A DNA stretch of 42,035 bases from CAVDHB01 sp963608705. Lineage in GTDB: Bacteria > Bacteroidota > Bacteroidia > Bacteroidales > Bacteroidaceae. The notes below the pieces were generated by a model that did not search any database, was not told the DNA's origin, and saw only the letters and a list, made by a program, of their open reading frames with translations. Where the stretch lies: positions 1 to 42,035 of the forward strand of contig CAVDHB010000026.1 of assembly GCA_963608705.1 (NCBI GenBank), in the 5' to 3' direction. The first letter of the stretch is position 1. The number at the start of each line of letters is the position of its first letter. Shown here one piece after another: positions 8,264 through 17,330 of this stretch. The translations under genes were made by a program, and so were the position numbers.

Positions 8264-9358
8264 TTAATTTATAGGTAGAAAGTGGTGATAATGCAGCAAT
8301 TGGTGTCCGTCCCAAGTCTCTACACCTCTCAAATCCGCACCGTTCAGCACAGGAGCTTTCACCCCTTTTCCCAACGCCAACGGCGACACCTCACGCCAGC
8401 ATTCATCCCAACATCCTTGCTCGATGAACTGCGACAAGGTACAGGCTCCACCCTCCACCAAGAGAGATTGCAGGTTTCGCTGATACAAGGCGGCAAGCAA
8501 CACAGGCAAGCCCTGTGTTCGCAATGGCAACCGAAGTATTTCCACTCCAGGTACCGCCGTCTTTTCCTCCGCTCCTGTATCCGCCACCACCAAGGTAGGG
8601 ACCGTACCGTCAAACAGCTTCAATGAATGCGGCAATGTCAAGTCGGCATCCAACACCACCCGCACCGGGTTTCTGCCAGCCCATTCCCTCACAGTCAGGG
8701 AAGGATTATCCAGCAAGGCCGTGCGCTTTCCCACCAAGATAGCCTGGTTCTCCGCTCTCAGCTTATGTACCCGCATCTGGGTCAGCGGAGAAGACAAACG
8801 CACAGGAGACTCTTGCGCCGTGCGACAACCGTCTATGAAGCCATCCCTCGACTCCGCCCATTTCAGCGTGAGGTACGGACGTTTCTCCTGTTGGAAAGTC
8901 ATGAAGCGACAGTTCAACGCCCGGCATTCCTTTTCCAACACCCCGACAGTCACCGGGATACCGGCTGCTCGTATTTTCTGGATTCCTCTTCCCGCCACTT
9001 TGGCAAATGGGTCTCCACATCCGACCACCACCCGTTTGAAGCCCTTGCTTACAATCAAGTCCGCACAAGGAGGTGTCTTCCCGTAATGTGCGCAGGGTTC
9101 CAGACTGACATAAATCGTGGATTCCGGCAACAGCGAAGGGTCTTTTACAGAGGCTATGGCGTTCACCTCCGCATGCCCTTCTCCGAAATGCGCATGATAC
9201 CCCTCACCGATAATCTTCCCGTGCCACACAATCACAGCACCCACCATCGGATTGGGCGCCACATTCTCACGCCCATTCTCCGCCAATTGCAGACACCGCC
9301 GCATAAACAGCTCGTCTGTCTGGCGCATCGCCTCGTCTGTTTCCGCCGTTTTTTCCAT
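8264..9358 (-). CDS. ribD: bifunctional riboflavin biosynthesis deaminase/reductase
   Basis: Carries out steps two and three of riboflavin synthesis: deamination of the diaminopyrimidine and NADPH-dependent reduction of the ribosyl side chain. The N-terminal deaminase half (to about residue 150) shows the zinc site GHAEVNAIAS and SLEPCAHYGKTPPC. The C-terminal reductase half starts near PYLTLKWAESRDGFIDG and carries the LLVEGGACTLSQF block. The 364-residue length is typical. It is divergent from prmC, with only 59 bases between the two start codons, so that gap must hold both promoters. A TACTTTTA sequence near 9389-9396 is a possible weak -7 box for prmC. Confidence 0.95.
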   Translation of the reverse strand: MEKTAETDEAMRQTDELFMRRCLQLAENGRENVAPNPMVGAVIVWHGKIIGEGYHAHFGEGHAEVNAIASVKDPSLLPESTIYVSLEPCAHYGKTPPCADLIVSKGFKRVVVGCGDPFAKVAGRGIQKIRAAGIPVTVGVLEKECRALNCRFMTFQQEKRPYLTLKWAESRDGFIDGCRTAQESPVRLSSPLTQMRVHKLRAENQAILVGKRTALLDNPSLTVREWAGRNPVRVVLDADLTLPHSLKLFDGTVPTLVVADTGAEEKTAVPGVEILRLPLRTQGLPVLLAALYQRNLQSLLVEGGACTLSQFIEQGCWDECWREVSPLALGKGVKAPVLNGADLRGVETWDGHQLLHYHHFLPIN

Positions 9359-9417
9359 GAATCTTCGTTGTTTCGCGTTTTTTTCGTACTTTTACAAGCG
9401 AATAAAAACAGTCAAGC

Positions 9418-10266
9418 ATGACCACATTACTCGCACATCTACGCTCACAGCTTCTTCCGTTCTATTCCGAAGAGGAAGCCCGCTCCTTAGCCCATCTTGT
9501 ATTGGAAGACGGACTTGGTGTTCCTTTGAGCGATATTTATGCTGGCAAAGTTATAAAATTATCCGAAGAAAAGGAACAAATACTCGCTAAAATCATCGCA
9601 CGCCTTACGCAACACGAACCGATACAGTACATCCTCGGACACACGGAGTTCGACGGACAACGCTTCTACACTTCTCCCGGAGTGCTGATTCCCCGTCCTG
9701 AGACGGAAGAATTAGTGGACTGGATTACGGAGCAGGAAACTCCCCATCGCCTGTTGGACATCGGCACAGGAAGCGGCTGTATAGCCCTGTCTCTTGCCCG
9801 ACACTTCCCAAAAGCGGAGGTAGACGCCTGGGACATCTCAGATAAAGCGTTAGTTTGCGCCCGACAAAACGCCATTTCTCTCAACGTAAAAGCCCATTTC
9901 TTTCAACGGGATGTACTGCGTTACCAACCGACCGAGGAAGAAACCTCCCATTATGACCTGCTCGTGAGCAATCCCCCTTATGTGGCAGAACGGGAAAAAG
10001 CCAGCATGGAAGCCAACGTACTGGACTGGGAGCCATCGGAAGCCCTGTTTGTACCTGACGACAATCCACTTTTGTTCTACAAAGCCATCGCACGGCTGGG
10101 ACACACCCTGCTGAAAGAAGGAGGCAAGCTGTATTTTGAAATCAATCCGCTCTATGCGGAAGCGATGCGCACCATGTTGCTGCAAGAGGAATACAATCCC
10201 ATTACCATACGGAAAGACTTGTTCGGAAGGGAACGTATGCTTTCCGCCACACTCACACGCCGATGA
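9418..10266 (+). CDS. prmC: peptide chain release factor N5-glutamine methyltransferase
   Basis: Methylates the Gln of the GGQ motif in release factors RF1 and RF2. The N-terminal helical domain is followed by the SAM-binding motif LDIGTGSGCIALSLA. The catalytic motif NPPY appears in VSNPPYVAE and would contact the substrate Gln. The 282-residue length is normal. Its stop codon overlaps the recX start by four bases (ATGA). Confidence 0.95.
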   Translation: MTTLLAHLRSQLLPFYSEEEARSLAHLVLEDGLGVPLSDIYAGKVIKLSEEKEQILAKIIARLTQHEPIQYILGHTEFDGQRFYTSPGVLIPRPETEELVDWITEQETPHRLLDIGTGSGCIALSLARHFPKAEVDAWDISDKALVCARQNAISLNVKAHFFQRDVLRYQPTEEETSHYDLLVSNPPYVAEREKASMEANVLDWEPSEALFVPDDNPLLFYKAIARLGHTLLKEGGKLYFEINPLYAEAMRTMLLQEEYNPITIRKDLFGRERMLSATLTRR

Positions 10267-10751
10267 AGACACTCACCGAAAAAGAAGCCCTCCAGAAAGC
10301 AGCCGCCCTGTGTGCCGGAGCGGAATATTGCCTCTCCGACATCCGCACGAAGCTAACCAAGTGGGGAATGAACGAGACACAAGCCTCCTCTATCTTAGAC
10401 CGTTTGCTCAAAGAGCAGTTCATAGACGAAAGCCGATACGCCCGTGCCTACGCCCGGGACAAACTCCGCTATAATAAATGGGGAAAACTGAAAATAGCCC
10501 AAGGACTTCGGCTGAAACAAATCGCCTCATCGCTTGTAAAAGAAGCCATTGACTCCATCGATGAAGAGGAATACCGACAAATCGCCCGACAAGTGCTGCT
10601 CGCCAAACGCCCCTCGGTAAAAGGGAAGAATGACTATGAACGCCGTATGAAACTCCTGCGCTATGCCGCCGGGAAAGGTTTTGAACCCAGCGTACTCCAA
10701 CCTCTTCTATCCGCTGACGATGATGAATATCCTGACACAGACTGGCCGTAG
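10263..10751 (+). CDS. recX: RecX family regulator of RecA
   Basis: Small helical protein expected to modulate RecA filaments. It carries the three-helix repeats of the family: residues 8-45 (ALQKAAALCAGAEYCLSDIRTKLTKWG), then DRLLKEQFIDESRYARAYARDKLRYNKWGKLKI, the RecX signature, and a final repeat around EEYRQIARQVLLAKRP. It has 162 residues. The start overlaps prmC and the end overlaps comF, so all three are probably translated as one unit. It is unlinked to recA here, which is common in this phylum. Confidence 0.9.
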   Translation: MKTLTEKEALQKAAALCAGAEYCLSDIRTKLTKWGMNETQASSILDRLLKEQFIDESRYARAYARDKLRYNKWGKLKIAQGLRLKQIASSLVKEAIDSIDEEEYRQIARQVLLAKRPSVKGKNDYERRMKLLRYAAGKGFEPSVLQPLLSADDDEYPDTDWP

Positions 10752-11433
10752 CCTGCTCGACTTGTTCTTTCCCCGCAGCTGTGTGGTATGCCACAAAAGG
10801 CTCACACTTGCGGAGACACATCTCTGCTTCCATTGCCTTCACCAATTGCCGCTTACCCGCTTCCATGAACAAACAGACAATGCGGCGGAACGTAAATTCT
10901 GGGGCAGAGTTCATCGCCTTCGAAGAGCTACCGCCTACATCCATTATCATCCAGACAGCCCTTACAAAAACATTCTATGGGAGATGAAATACTATCACAA
11001 TCCCCAGGTCGGCTATACCATGGGACGTATATTGGCCAAAGACCTGTTGCTCACATCTTCCTTCTTCGAGTCAGTGGACTTGCTCATCCCCGTACCGCTC
11101 CACAAGAAGAAAGAGCGGAAGCGGGGATACAACCAATGCCACTACCTCGCCAAGGGCATTGCCGACCTCACCGGGCTTCCCATAGACCGCAAGCACCTTA
11201 TCCGCCACCGTTCCACCCTGAGCCAGACCAAACAAAACGGACGATTGGAAAGACAAGATAATGTGGAGGGAAGTTTTTCGGTAATTGATTCCACCCCATT
11301 TCAAGGCAAACATATATTGCTGATAGACGATGTGATGACCACGGGTGCCACCCTCATCGCCTGTGCCCAAGCTATCGAAAAGGCAGCTAACGGAGTGTCC
11401 TTCTCTTTCCTTTCCCTTGCTTGCGGACGATAG
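10720..11433 (+). CDS. comF: ComF family phosphoribosyltransferase-like protein
   Basis: Relative of the competence protein ComF and of GntX. The N-terminus has a four-cysteine zinc-binding site (CVVCHKRL then CFHCLHQLP). The C-terminal half is a type I phosphoribosyltransferase fold with the PRPP loop ILLIDDVMTTGATL. KRGYNQCHYLAKGIA is another ComF block. The chosen start is the ATG at 10720 (or its neighbour at 10723), inside the recX end. An upstream in-frame ATG at 10663 would add 19 residues lying in recX and unlike the family. A role in DNA uptake is inferred from the family only. Confidence 0.85.
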   Translation: MMNILTQTGRSLLDLFFPRSCVVCHKRLTLAETHLCFHCLHQLPLTRFHEQTDNAAERKFWGRVHRLRRATAYIHYHPDSPYKNILWEMKYYHNPQVGYTMGRILAKDLLLTSSFFESVDLLIPVPLHKKKERKRGYNQCHYLAKGIADLTGLPIDRKHLIRHRSTLSQTKQNGRLERQDNVEGSFSVIDSTPFQGKHILLIDDVMTTGATLIACAQAIEKAANGVSFSFLSLACGR

Positions 11434-11442
11434 AAACGTAAT

Positions 11443-11464
11443 GAGACGCAATGAATCGCATCTC
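11443..11464. repeat. solo palindromic repeat of the MITE family
   Basis: GAGACGCAATGAATCGCATC followed by TC: the same 22-base near-palindrome that occurs in both MITE-like copies, here without outer ends. It lies 10 bases after the comF stop codon and could act as a transcription end hairpin. Confidence 0.6.
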
Positions 11465-11560
11465 TACTTCTCCCTTCATGTGTTGCTTCCTATTGATTCT
11501 GGAGTGCAATCATATTACTACCTTGGGAACATCCATTGAGTACCGTTCATAGTTTATCTT

Positions 11561-11650
11561 AGGTGGTACTCCAGTTTTAGTTAAGATAAACTCCAGTACC
11601 AGTTAAGAAAAACTCCAGTACCACCTATATGGTACTGAAACCGGTACTGG
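11561..11650. repeat. nested direct and inverted repeats upstream of susC
   Basis: Two tandem 22-base units (11580-11601 and 11602-11623) differ at one base and end in AACTCCAGTACCA. The arms AGGTGGTACT (11561-11570) and AGTACCACCT (11617-11626) are a perfect 10-base inverted repeat. A further GGTACTGAAACCGGTACTGG follows at 11631-11650. The GTACT/AGTAC core therefore occurs repeatedly in both orientations within 90 bases. The cluster lies about 160 bases before the susC promoter box. It could be an operator array, or repeat debris; the sequence alone does not decide. Confidence 0.5.
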
Positions 11651-11808
11651 ATGGATATGGAAAGACAGGAGATAACCATGGAGATTGCCTATCCCAAGGA
11701 CTTACATTTATAGGTGATATGGTTTAACTATATCATAAAAATGAAGCATGATACAATCAAGGCATCTGATTGACCTAAAATCTACATCTTATATTCCTCC
11801 GAAACAAC

Positions 11809-11816
11809 TATTTTTG
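11809..11816 (+). promoter_or_regulatory. -7 promoter element of susC
   Basis: TATTTTTG matches the Bacteroides TAnnTTTG box 43 bases before the susC start. No TTTG is seen at the usual -33 distance, which fits a promoter that needs an activator. Confidence 0.45.
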
Positions 11817-11858
11817 CCCGCAAAAAATAAGGAACGTAGAACTTACATTATCTAACTT

Positions 11859-14800
11859 ATGAATTATCATTGCAATCGACAAGTGCTATTGGCACTTTTG
11901 CTATGTAATGGCTTCTACTGTGCAACGGCACAGACTACGGAGACCGCTCCGCAAGCCATCCACAGCTCAAACCCACAATCTTCCGTGGTAACCGGTACAG
12001 TGACCGATGCTAAAGGTGAACCTATTATTGGCGCAAGTGTACGTGTGAAAGGAGCATCACAAGGTACCATCACCGACATTGACGGTAAATTCCACCTGAA
12101 AGCCGCCACCGGTTCTCAACTCCAAATCTCTTTTATTGGTTACACCGCACAGACTGTCACAGCGGTAGCCGGACAGAACATGACCATCAAGTTGGAAGAC
12201 AACTCCACCACACTGAACGATGTGGTCGTAGTTGGTTATGGTACGATGCGCAAGAAGGACTTGACGGGTTCCGTCATCCAGGTGAAACCAGACAACTTGG
12301 CCACAGAGGCACCTAAGACTGTGCAAGACGTGTTGCGTGGAACCACAGGACTCAGTGTGGGCTATGACGCTTCAGCCAAAGGAGGCGGTTCCATGCAGGT
12401 ACGTGGACAGCGTTCTGTCTATACAGGAGGCGGACACAACGACCCGTTGATTATCCTTGACGGCATGATGTTCTATGGAGAACTTTCCGAAATCAACCCA
12501 GATGACATCGCCCAGATTGACGTGTTGAAAGACGCTTCCGCCGCTGCCGTTTATGGTGCGAAAGGTGCGAACGGTGTCATCGTGGTGACTACCAAGAAAG
12601 GAAAATTAGGAAAGCCGACCATCAATGTCAGCACTCATATCGGTATCAACACCAAGAGTGCCTATCGTGACGCATTCTCTCCGAGCGCATACCTCACCTA
12701 TCTGGAGGACTGGTATAAATCACCTACCTACGGATTCAACTCTAAGGGTCAATACGAGGCTTATCAAGTCACTCAAACGAACCCCGGTTATTACGACAAT
12801 CCCAACAACTTGTCTCGGTACGGCATCACCAGCCAACAATGGGCCGCTTATACCAACAACACCGCTGGAGAAGCACTGCTGAGTATCTACGGAAAACGTC
12901 TGAACATGGAAGACGCTGTATTGCTGAACTTCCTCAACGGCCGCACCTTCAACTGGGCGGACAAGACCTTCCGCACAGGCATCAACCAAGACTATAACGC
13001 CAGTGTTTCCGGTGCCAGCGATAAGATGAACTATTACATGTCTTTCGGTTACCAAAAGAACCAGGGAGCTACCAGAGGAGACGACTACCGTGCGATGCGA
13101 GCCAACCTGAAAGTGTCCGGAAAAGTGACCAACTGGTTGGAGATTGGAGCGAACGTGAATTTTCAAGACCGTTCGGATGGAAACATGGCCATCAACACGG
13201 ACAACATGCTGCTGAACAGCCCTTACGGAAACTACCTGAATGAAGACGGTACATTTGCACAATATCCGCACGGAAGCACCGTGAAACGAGGCTATAATTA
13301 TGACTTTGAGCAAGAGTGGGTAGACCTTGAAAAGGGTTATACCGTGTTCAACACCATCTTCAATGCCAAACTCACCCTGCCTTTCGGTATACGTTACGAG
13401 TTTAACATCGCACCCCGTTACCAGTACTTCTATGACCGCTACTTCCTCTCTGCGGAGAAACCGGACAGCGACCCTAACAGTCAGGGGGTGAACCGTGAGA
13501 ACGGCAAGCGTTTTGATTGGTCATTGAACAACACGGTGACATGGGACTATACTTTCGCCAAGAAACACCACGTGGTGCTGACCTTGGTACAGGAAGCGGA
13601 GGAACGCCGTTCATGGACTGACCGTATCGAAGCACGCAAGTTTAATCCGACAGACGCATTGGGCTTCCATAATACTTCCAACGCCACGAAGAGTGCCAGT
13701 GACTTCTCGACGACAGACACCCATGAGACAGCCGCCGCTTACCTGGCCCGTTTGTTCTATTCTTATAACGACCGCTATATGGTGACGGCCTCTGTACGCC
13801 GTGACGGTTATTGCGCCTTCGGCGCCAACTATCCGTGGGCTACCTTCCCGTCCGTGTCTCTCGCCTGGTCATTCACCAATGAAAGCTGGTTCCACTGGAC
13901 TCCGATGAGTACTGGTAAACTACGTTTCTCCTGGGGTAAGAATGGAAACCGTTCTCTCTCTGATCCCTATATCGCACTGGCAGACCTTGGCGCAGGTGCC
14001 GGTACTACCATGGCGTATATCGACGCATCCGGCAACTATGTAGACTACAACTACATGAGCGTGAACCGGATGGCTAACCCCAACCTGCAATGGGAAAAGA
14101 CCAAAGCTATCAACGTGGGATTGGACTTCGGCTTCTTCAACGACCGATTGACGGGTAGTATCGAAGCCTACTTCATGAAGACCAATGACATGATCATGAA
14201 CCAACGTCTGCCAAACTTCACTGGATTCGGCAGTATCACGACCAACTTGGGCGAGGTACAAAACAACGGACTTGAAATCAGCCTCCAGTCGCTGAACATC
14301 CAGCAAAAGAACTTTGAATGGCGTACCAGCTTGAGCTTCTCTTACAACAAGAACAAAATTAACCACTTGTACTATCAGTATGAGGACGTGACGGACGCTA
14401 ATGGCAAAGTTATCGGACGCAAAGAGCAGGACGACTTGAGCAACGGATGGTTCATCGGCAAGCCCATCAGCGAAATCTGGACTTACAAAGTAACCGGTAT
14501 CTGGCAACCTAACGAAGCACAGGAAGCGAAACGTTACGGACAAAAGCCAGGTGACCCGAAGGTGGAGAATATCTACACCGCAGACGACAAGAAGAACGCT
14601 GACGGTACCACCACGCCCGTGTACAACGACAAGGACAAGCAGTTCCTCGGACAGACACAGCCGCCTATCCACTGGTCGCTGCGCAATGAATTCAAGCTGT
14701 TCCAGCACTTCGACTTCTCGTTCAACCTGTACTCCTACATGGGACACAAGAGCTTAGAGACCATGTACCTGAACCAGGACAATGGCTCCAACCGAATCAC

Positions 14801-15122
14801 CTATACATTCAACGTGTTCGCCAAAGACTACTGGACACCGGAACATCCTTCCGATACATACGGAAGACTGAACGCACAGGGTCCCTCAGGAATAAGTTCT
14901 CCAAGCCGTTTGCACAACCGCAACTTCATCCGTCTGGACAATGTGTCCCTGGCCTACAACTTCCCCAAGAACCTGATATCCAAACTCAGCATCAGCAACT
15001 TGAAAGTGTTCGCCACAGTACGTAATGTGGCTGTATGGGCGAAAGACTGGGAATATGCCGACCCCGAGACTGGCGGACTGGCTACCCGAACTTATTCATT
15101 CGGTATCAACTTAACTCTTTAA
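11859..15122 (+). CDS. SusC/RagA-family TonB-linked outer-membrane transporter
   Basis: Imports oligosaccharides across the outer membrane together with its SusD partner, powered by TonB. After a signal peptide (to about AQ at residue 25) a CarboxypepD_reg-like domain runs to about residue 113 (VTGTVTDAKGEPIIGASVRVKG). The SusC signature DVVVVGYGTMRKKDLTGSV and the plug (about residues 120-245, with LIILDGMM and DVLKDASAAAVYGAKGANGVIVVTTKKG) come next. The rest is the 22-strand barrel. At 1087 residues it is full length. SusD follows after 15 bases. Substrate cannot be read from the sequence; the neighbouring propeller and beta-helix proteins point to a plant or algal acidic glycan only by analogy. 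Confidence 0.95.
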   Translation: MNYHCNRQVLLALLLCNGFYCATAQTTETAPQAIHSSNPQSSVVTGTVTDAKGEPIIGASVRVKGASQGTITDIDGKFHLKAATGSQLQISFIGYTAQTVTAVAGQNMTIKLEDNSTTLNDVVVVGYGTMRKKDLTGSVIQVKPDNLATEAPKTVQDVLRGTTGLSVGYDASAKGGGSMQVRGQRSVYTGGGHNDPLIILDGMMFYGELSEINPDDIAQIDVLKDASAAAVYGAKGANGVIVVTTKKGKLGKPTINVSTHIGINTKSAYRDAFSPSAYLTYLEDWYKSPTYGFNSKGQYEAYQVTQTNPGYYDNPNNLSRYGITSQQWAAYTNNTAGEALLSIYGKRLNMEDAVLLNFLNGRTFNWADKTFRTGINQDYNASVSGASDKMNYYMSFGYQKNQGATRGDDYRAMRANLKVSGKVTNWLEIGANVNFQDRSDGNMAINTDNMLLNSPYGNYLNEDGTFAQYPHGSTVKRGYNYDFEQEWVDLEKGYTVFNTIFNAKLTLPFGIRYEFNIAPRYQYFYDRYFLSAEKPDSDPNSQGVNRENGKRFDWSLNNTVTWDYTFAKKHHVVLTLVQEAEERRSWTDRIEARKFNPTDALGFHNTSNATKSASDFSTTDTHETAAAYLARLFYSYNDRYMVTASVRRDGYCAFGANYPWATFPSVSLAWSFTNESWFHWTPMSTGKLRFSWGKNGNRSLSDPYIALADLGAGAGTTMAYIDASGNYVDYNYMSVNRMANPNLQWEKTKAINVGLDFGFFNDRLTGSIEAYFMKTNDMIMNQRLPNFTGFGSITTNLGEVQNNGLEISLQSLNIQQKNFEWRTSLSFSYNKNKINHLYYQYEDVTDANGKVIGRKEQDDLSNGWFIGKPISEIWTYKVTGIWQPNEAQEAKRYGQKPGDPKVENIYTADDKKNADGTTTPVYNDKDKQFLGQTQPPIHWSLRNEFKLFQHFDFSFNLYSYMGHKSLETMYLNQDNGSNRITYTFNVFAKDYWTPEHPSDTYGRLNAQGPSGISSPSRLHNRNFIRLDNVSLAYNFPKNLISKLSISNLKVFATVRNVAVWAKDWEYADPETGGLATRTYSFGINLTL

Positions 15123-15137
15123 AAACTTGCATTAGAA

Positions 15138-17144
15138 ATGAAGACATCCTATAAAATATTCGCCGGCGCATTGACACTGGCTCTTACATCTGGTATCTTA
15201 TCCAGCTGTACGGATGATTTCCTGAAACCAGACCCGTTGTCCATGTACGAGCCTGAAAAAACATTCAACACTGAGGCCGGACTTCGGTCTGCCATCACCA
15301 TGTGTGACAAGCACTTGCGAAATTACTGGACAGGCGGTGGGAACAATAATATCTTATGCCCCATCGGAAGTGAATACATGTATTCAGACCTGGCTCTTTA
15401 CGGACGGACTGATGCCGTGGGAGGCGTGTACGGCGACTTCGCCAATGCATTGACTCCAACTAATGGTATCAGCAACGGAGATGACAACCGTATCTCCCAT
15501 TTCTGGTACGAGACCTATAACGGTATTAAATACGCCAATACCGTGCTTACTTATATTGATGGGGTACAGGGATTGAGTGAGGCTGTCAAGAACGAGTACA
15601 AAGGCCGCGCTTATTTCCACCGTGCTTTCCGTTACCTCTCTCTTGTATTTGAGTTTGGCGATGTGCCATTAATCACAAAAATTCTGAGTGTACCCAAGCA
15701 GAATTACCGTTCCACCAAGAAAGCGGCTATTCTGAAGATGATCACAGCGGACATGGAAAAAGCTGTGCAGTGGGTACCCGACCAGAAGGATATGCAGTAC
15801 TACGGTATGGTGAACAAGGGTGCCTGCCGTATGTTGTTAGCTAAATGCTATCTGGCTACCGGGCAATGGCAAAAAGCGGAAGAACAATGCAATGAACTCA
15901 TCAATAATTCTGGCTACAGCCTGATGACCCAACCGTTCGGACAAGATATCAACAGCGGAGAGCCTGAGACTTGGAACATCACAAGAAATGTGATTTGGGA
16001 CTTGCACCGTCCGGAAAACAAACTGGCCAACGAAAACAAAGAAGCCATCTTCGGACTGACCAACACCACGCTTGAATCCTATTCCTCATTCAACACGATG
16101 CGTATCTTCGGCCCTTACTGGAGCGACAACGCCCGTCTGAAAACACCTGACGGAGCACAAGCCGGCAATAACTTCGCACGAAACAACGCACTGTACGACA
16201 AACAGATTGACAACTTGCGCGCTTTCGGAAGAGGCATCGCCACAGTACGTCCTACCTTCTTCGCCCAGCATACATTGTGGGAGGTGAATGGAATGGAAGA
16301 CAAACAAGACCTCCGTCACAACTCCCAAGTGGGTAACTGGGTCAATATGGAAGACCTCAAGTACAACGCCTATACCGACCAAAAAAACAAGACAAAATCC
16401 GCATATTACGGCCAACATTACCGTTTATATCAAGACGGGAAAATCCTGTGTCAGGATACACTCCGTGACTGGTTTGACTTCCCCCTGTACAAGATTTACC
16501 TGAAAGACCAAGTGGCGGAAGAGAACCTCGGCGCTGTACAATTCAACGGTTCTTCCAAGGGAAGCAACGCAAACTGGTATGTGTACCGTCTGGCTGAAGC
16601 GTATTTATTGCGTGCCGAAGCCCGTTTCTACCAAGGAAAGAATGCGGAAGCACGAGAAGACTTGAATACCCTGCGTAGACGTGCACATTGCTCACAGTTC
16701 TATACTGGCAACATCACCATCGGTGATATCGTGAACGAACGTGCCCGTGAATTGTACCTGGAAGAATGGAGACGCACGGAACTGACCCGTATCTCCTACT
16801 GTCTGGCGTTGAGCGGAAAGCCGGATGAATGGGGCAACACGTATAACATCAACACCTGGGACAAACAGGAAGGCACCGATACCAGAGGCGGCAGCTATTG
16901 GTACCAGCGTATAGTGCATTACTCCTATTATAATAAGTTCCCAAACGGCATCACTTCTGGGCCGAACACGTTAAAGTATACCATGGACAAGCACAATGTC
17001 TATTATCCAATACCGAACGATGCCATCACAGCCAACAACAAAGGCACACTGTGGCAGAACTACGGCTATGACGGCTACAACCCTAACATCAAAGAATGGG
17101 ATAACTGGGAAGACGCCGTAGCAGATGAGGACAAGATTAATTGA
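15138..17144 (+). CDS. SusD/RagB-family glycan-binding lipoprotein
   Basis: Surface lipoprotein that caps the SusC barrel and binds the glycan. The lipobox is GILSSC, with Cys near residue 24, followed by DDFLKPDPLSMYEPEKTF, the classical SusD start. TPR-like helices carry the motifs AYFHRAFRYLSLVFEFGDVPLIT and VYRLAEAYLLRAEARFYQGKNAEAREDLNTLRRRA, and the C-terminus has the YPIPNDAI block. At 668 residues it is longer than the average SusD (about 550-600), consistent with a large ligand loop region around residues 290-440. It is co-transcribed with susC. Confidence 0.95.
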   Translation: MKTSYKIFAGALTLALTSGILSSCTDDFLKPDPLSMYEPEKTFNTEAGLRSAITMCDKHLRNYWTGGGNNNILCPIGSEYMYSDLALYGRTDAVGGVYGDFANALTPTNGISNGDDNRISHFWYETYNGIKYANTVLTYIDGVQGLSEAVKNEYKGRAYFHRAFRYLSLVFEFGDVPLITKILSVPKQNYRSTKKAAILKMITADMEKAVQWVPDQKDMQYYGMVNKGACRMLLAKCYLATGQWQKAEEQCNELINNSGYSLMTQPFGQDINSGEPETWNITRNVIWDLHRPENKLANENKEAIFGLTNTTLESYSSFNTMRIFGPYWSDNARLKTPDGAQAGNNFARNNALYDKQIDNLRAFGRGIATVRPTFFAQHTLWEVNGMEDKQDLRHNSQVGNWVNMEDLKYNAYTDQKNKTKSAYYGQHYRLYQDGKILCQDTLRDWFDFPLYKIYLKDQVAEENLGAVQFNGSSKGSNANWYVYRLAEAYLLRAEARFYQGKNAEAREDLNTLRRRAHCSQFYTGNITIGDIVNERARELYLEEWRRTELTRISYCLALSGKPDEWGNTYNINTWDKQEGTDTRGGSYWYQRIVHYSYYNKFPNGITSGPNTLKYTMDKHNVYYPIPNDAITANNKGTLWQNYGYDGYNPNIKEWDNWEDAVADEDKIN

Positions 17145-17178
17145 GGATCGAATTGTAAGTAGTTATAAGTAATGTGAT

Positions 17179-17217
17179 GACTCTCGGCAGAACCACTGCG
17201 TTCAGTCGAGAGTTTTC
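17179..17217 (+). terminator. weak hairpin terminator after susD
   Basis: ACTCTCG (17180-17186) and CGAGAGT (17207-17213) form a 7-base stem with a 20-base interior, followed by TTTT. It lies 35 bases beyond the susD stop. It would at least partly separate susCD from the two genes that follow. Confidence 0.5.
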
Positions 17218-17283
17218 GGCTATTTGACTTGAAACACCCACCAGTTCGATTGTTTTTTGAACTGTTTTTTCCATATATAACCG

Positions 17284-17291
17284 TATCTTTG
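17284..17291 (+). promoter_or_regulatory. -7 promoter element of the propeller/beta-helix gene pair
   Basis: TATCTTTG, an exact TAnnTTTG match, sits 39 bases before the start codon at 17331. A TTTG at 17256-17259 is the best -33 candidate, with a longer than usual spacing of 24 bases. The two enzyme genes may therefore be transcribed independently of susCD. Confidence 0.5.
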
Positions 17292-17330
17292 CACTTGATT
17301 CTTATACATAGCAACAACTAAATATCTCTT

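Larger units (their letters stand above)
11434..11858. other. 425-base gene-free region before susC
   Basis: It holds a single 22-base palindromic repeat related to the MITE-like elements (11443-11464), a cluster of short direct and inverted repeats (11561-11650) and a -7-like box (11809-11816) for the susC promoter. I find no convincing gene in it; the short frames crossing it do not look like proteins. Confidence 0.6.

Noticed and set aside
10663..11433. The longer ComF start at 10663.
   Set aside because: The extra 19 residues lie fully inside recX in another frame and are unlike ComF N-termini.
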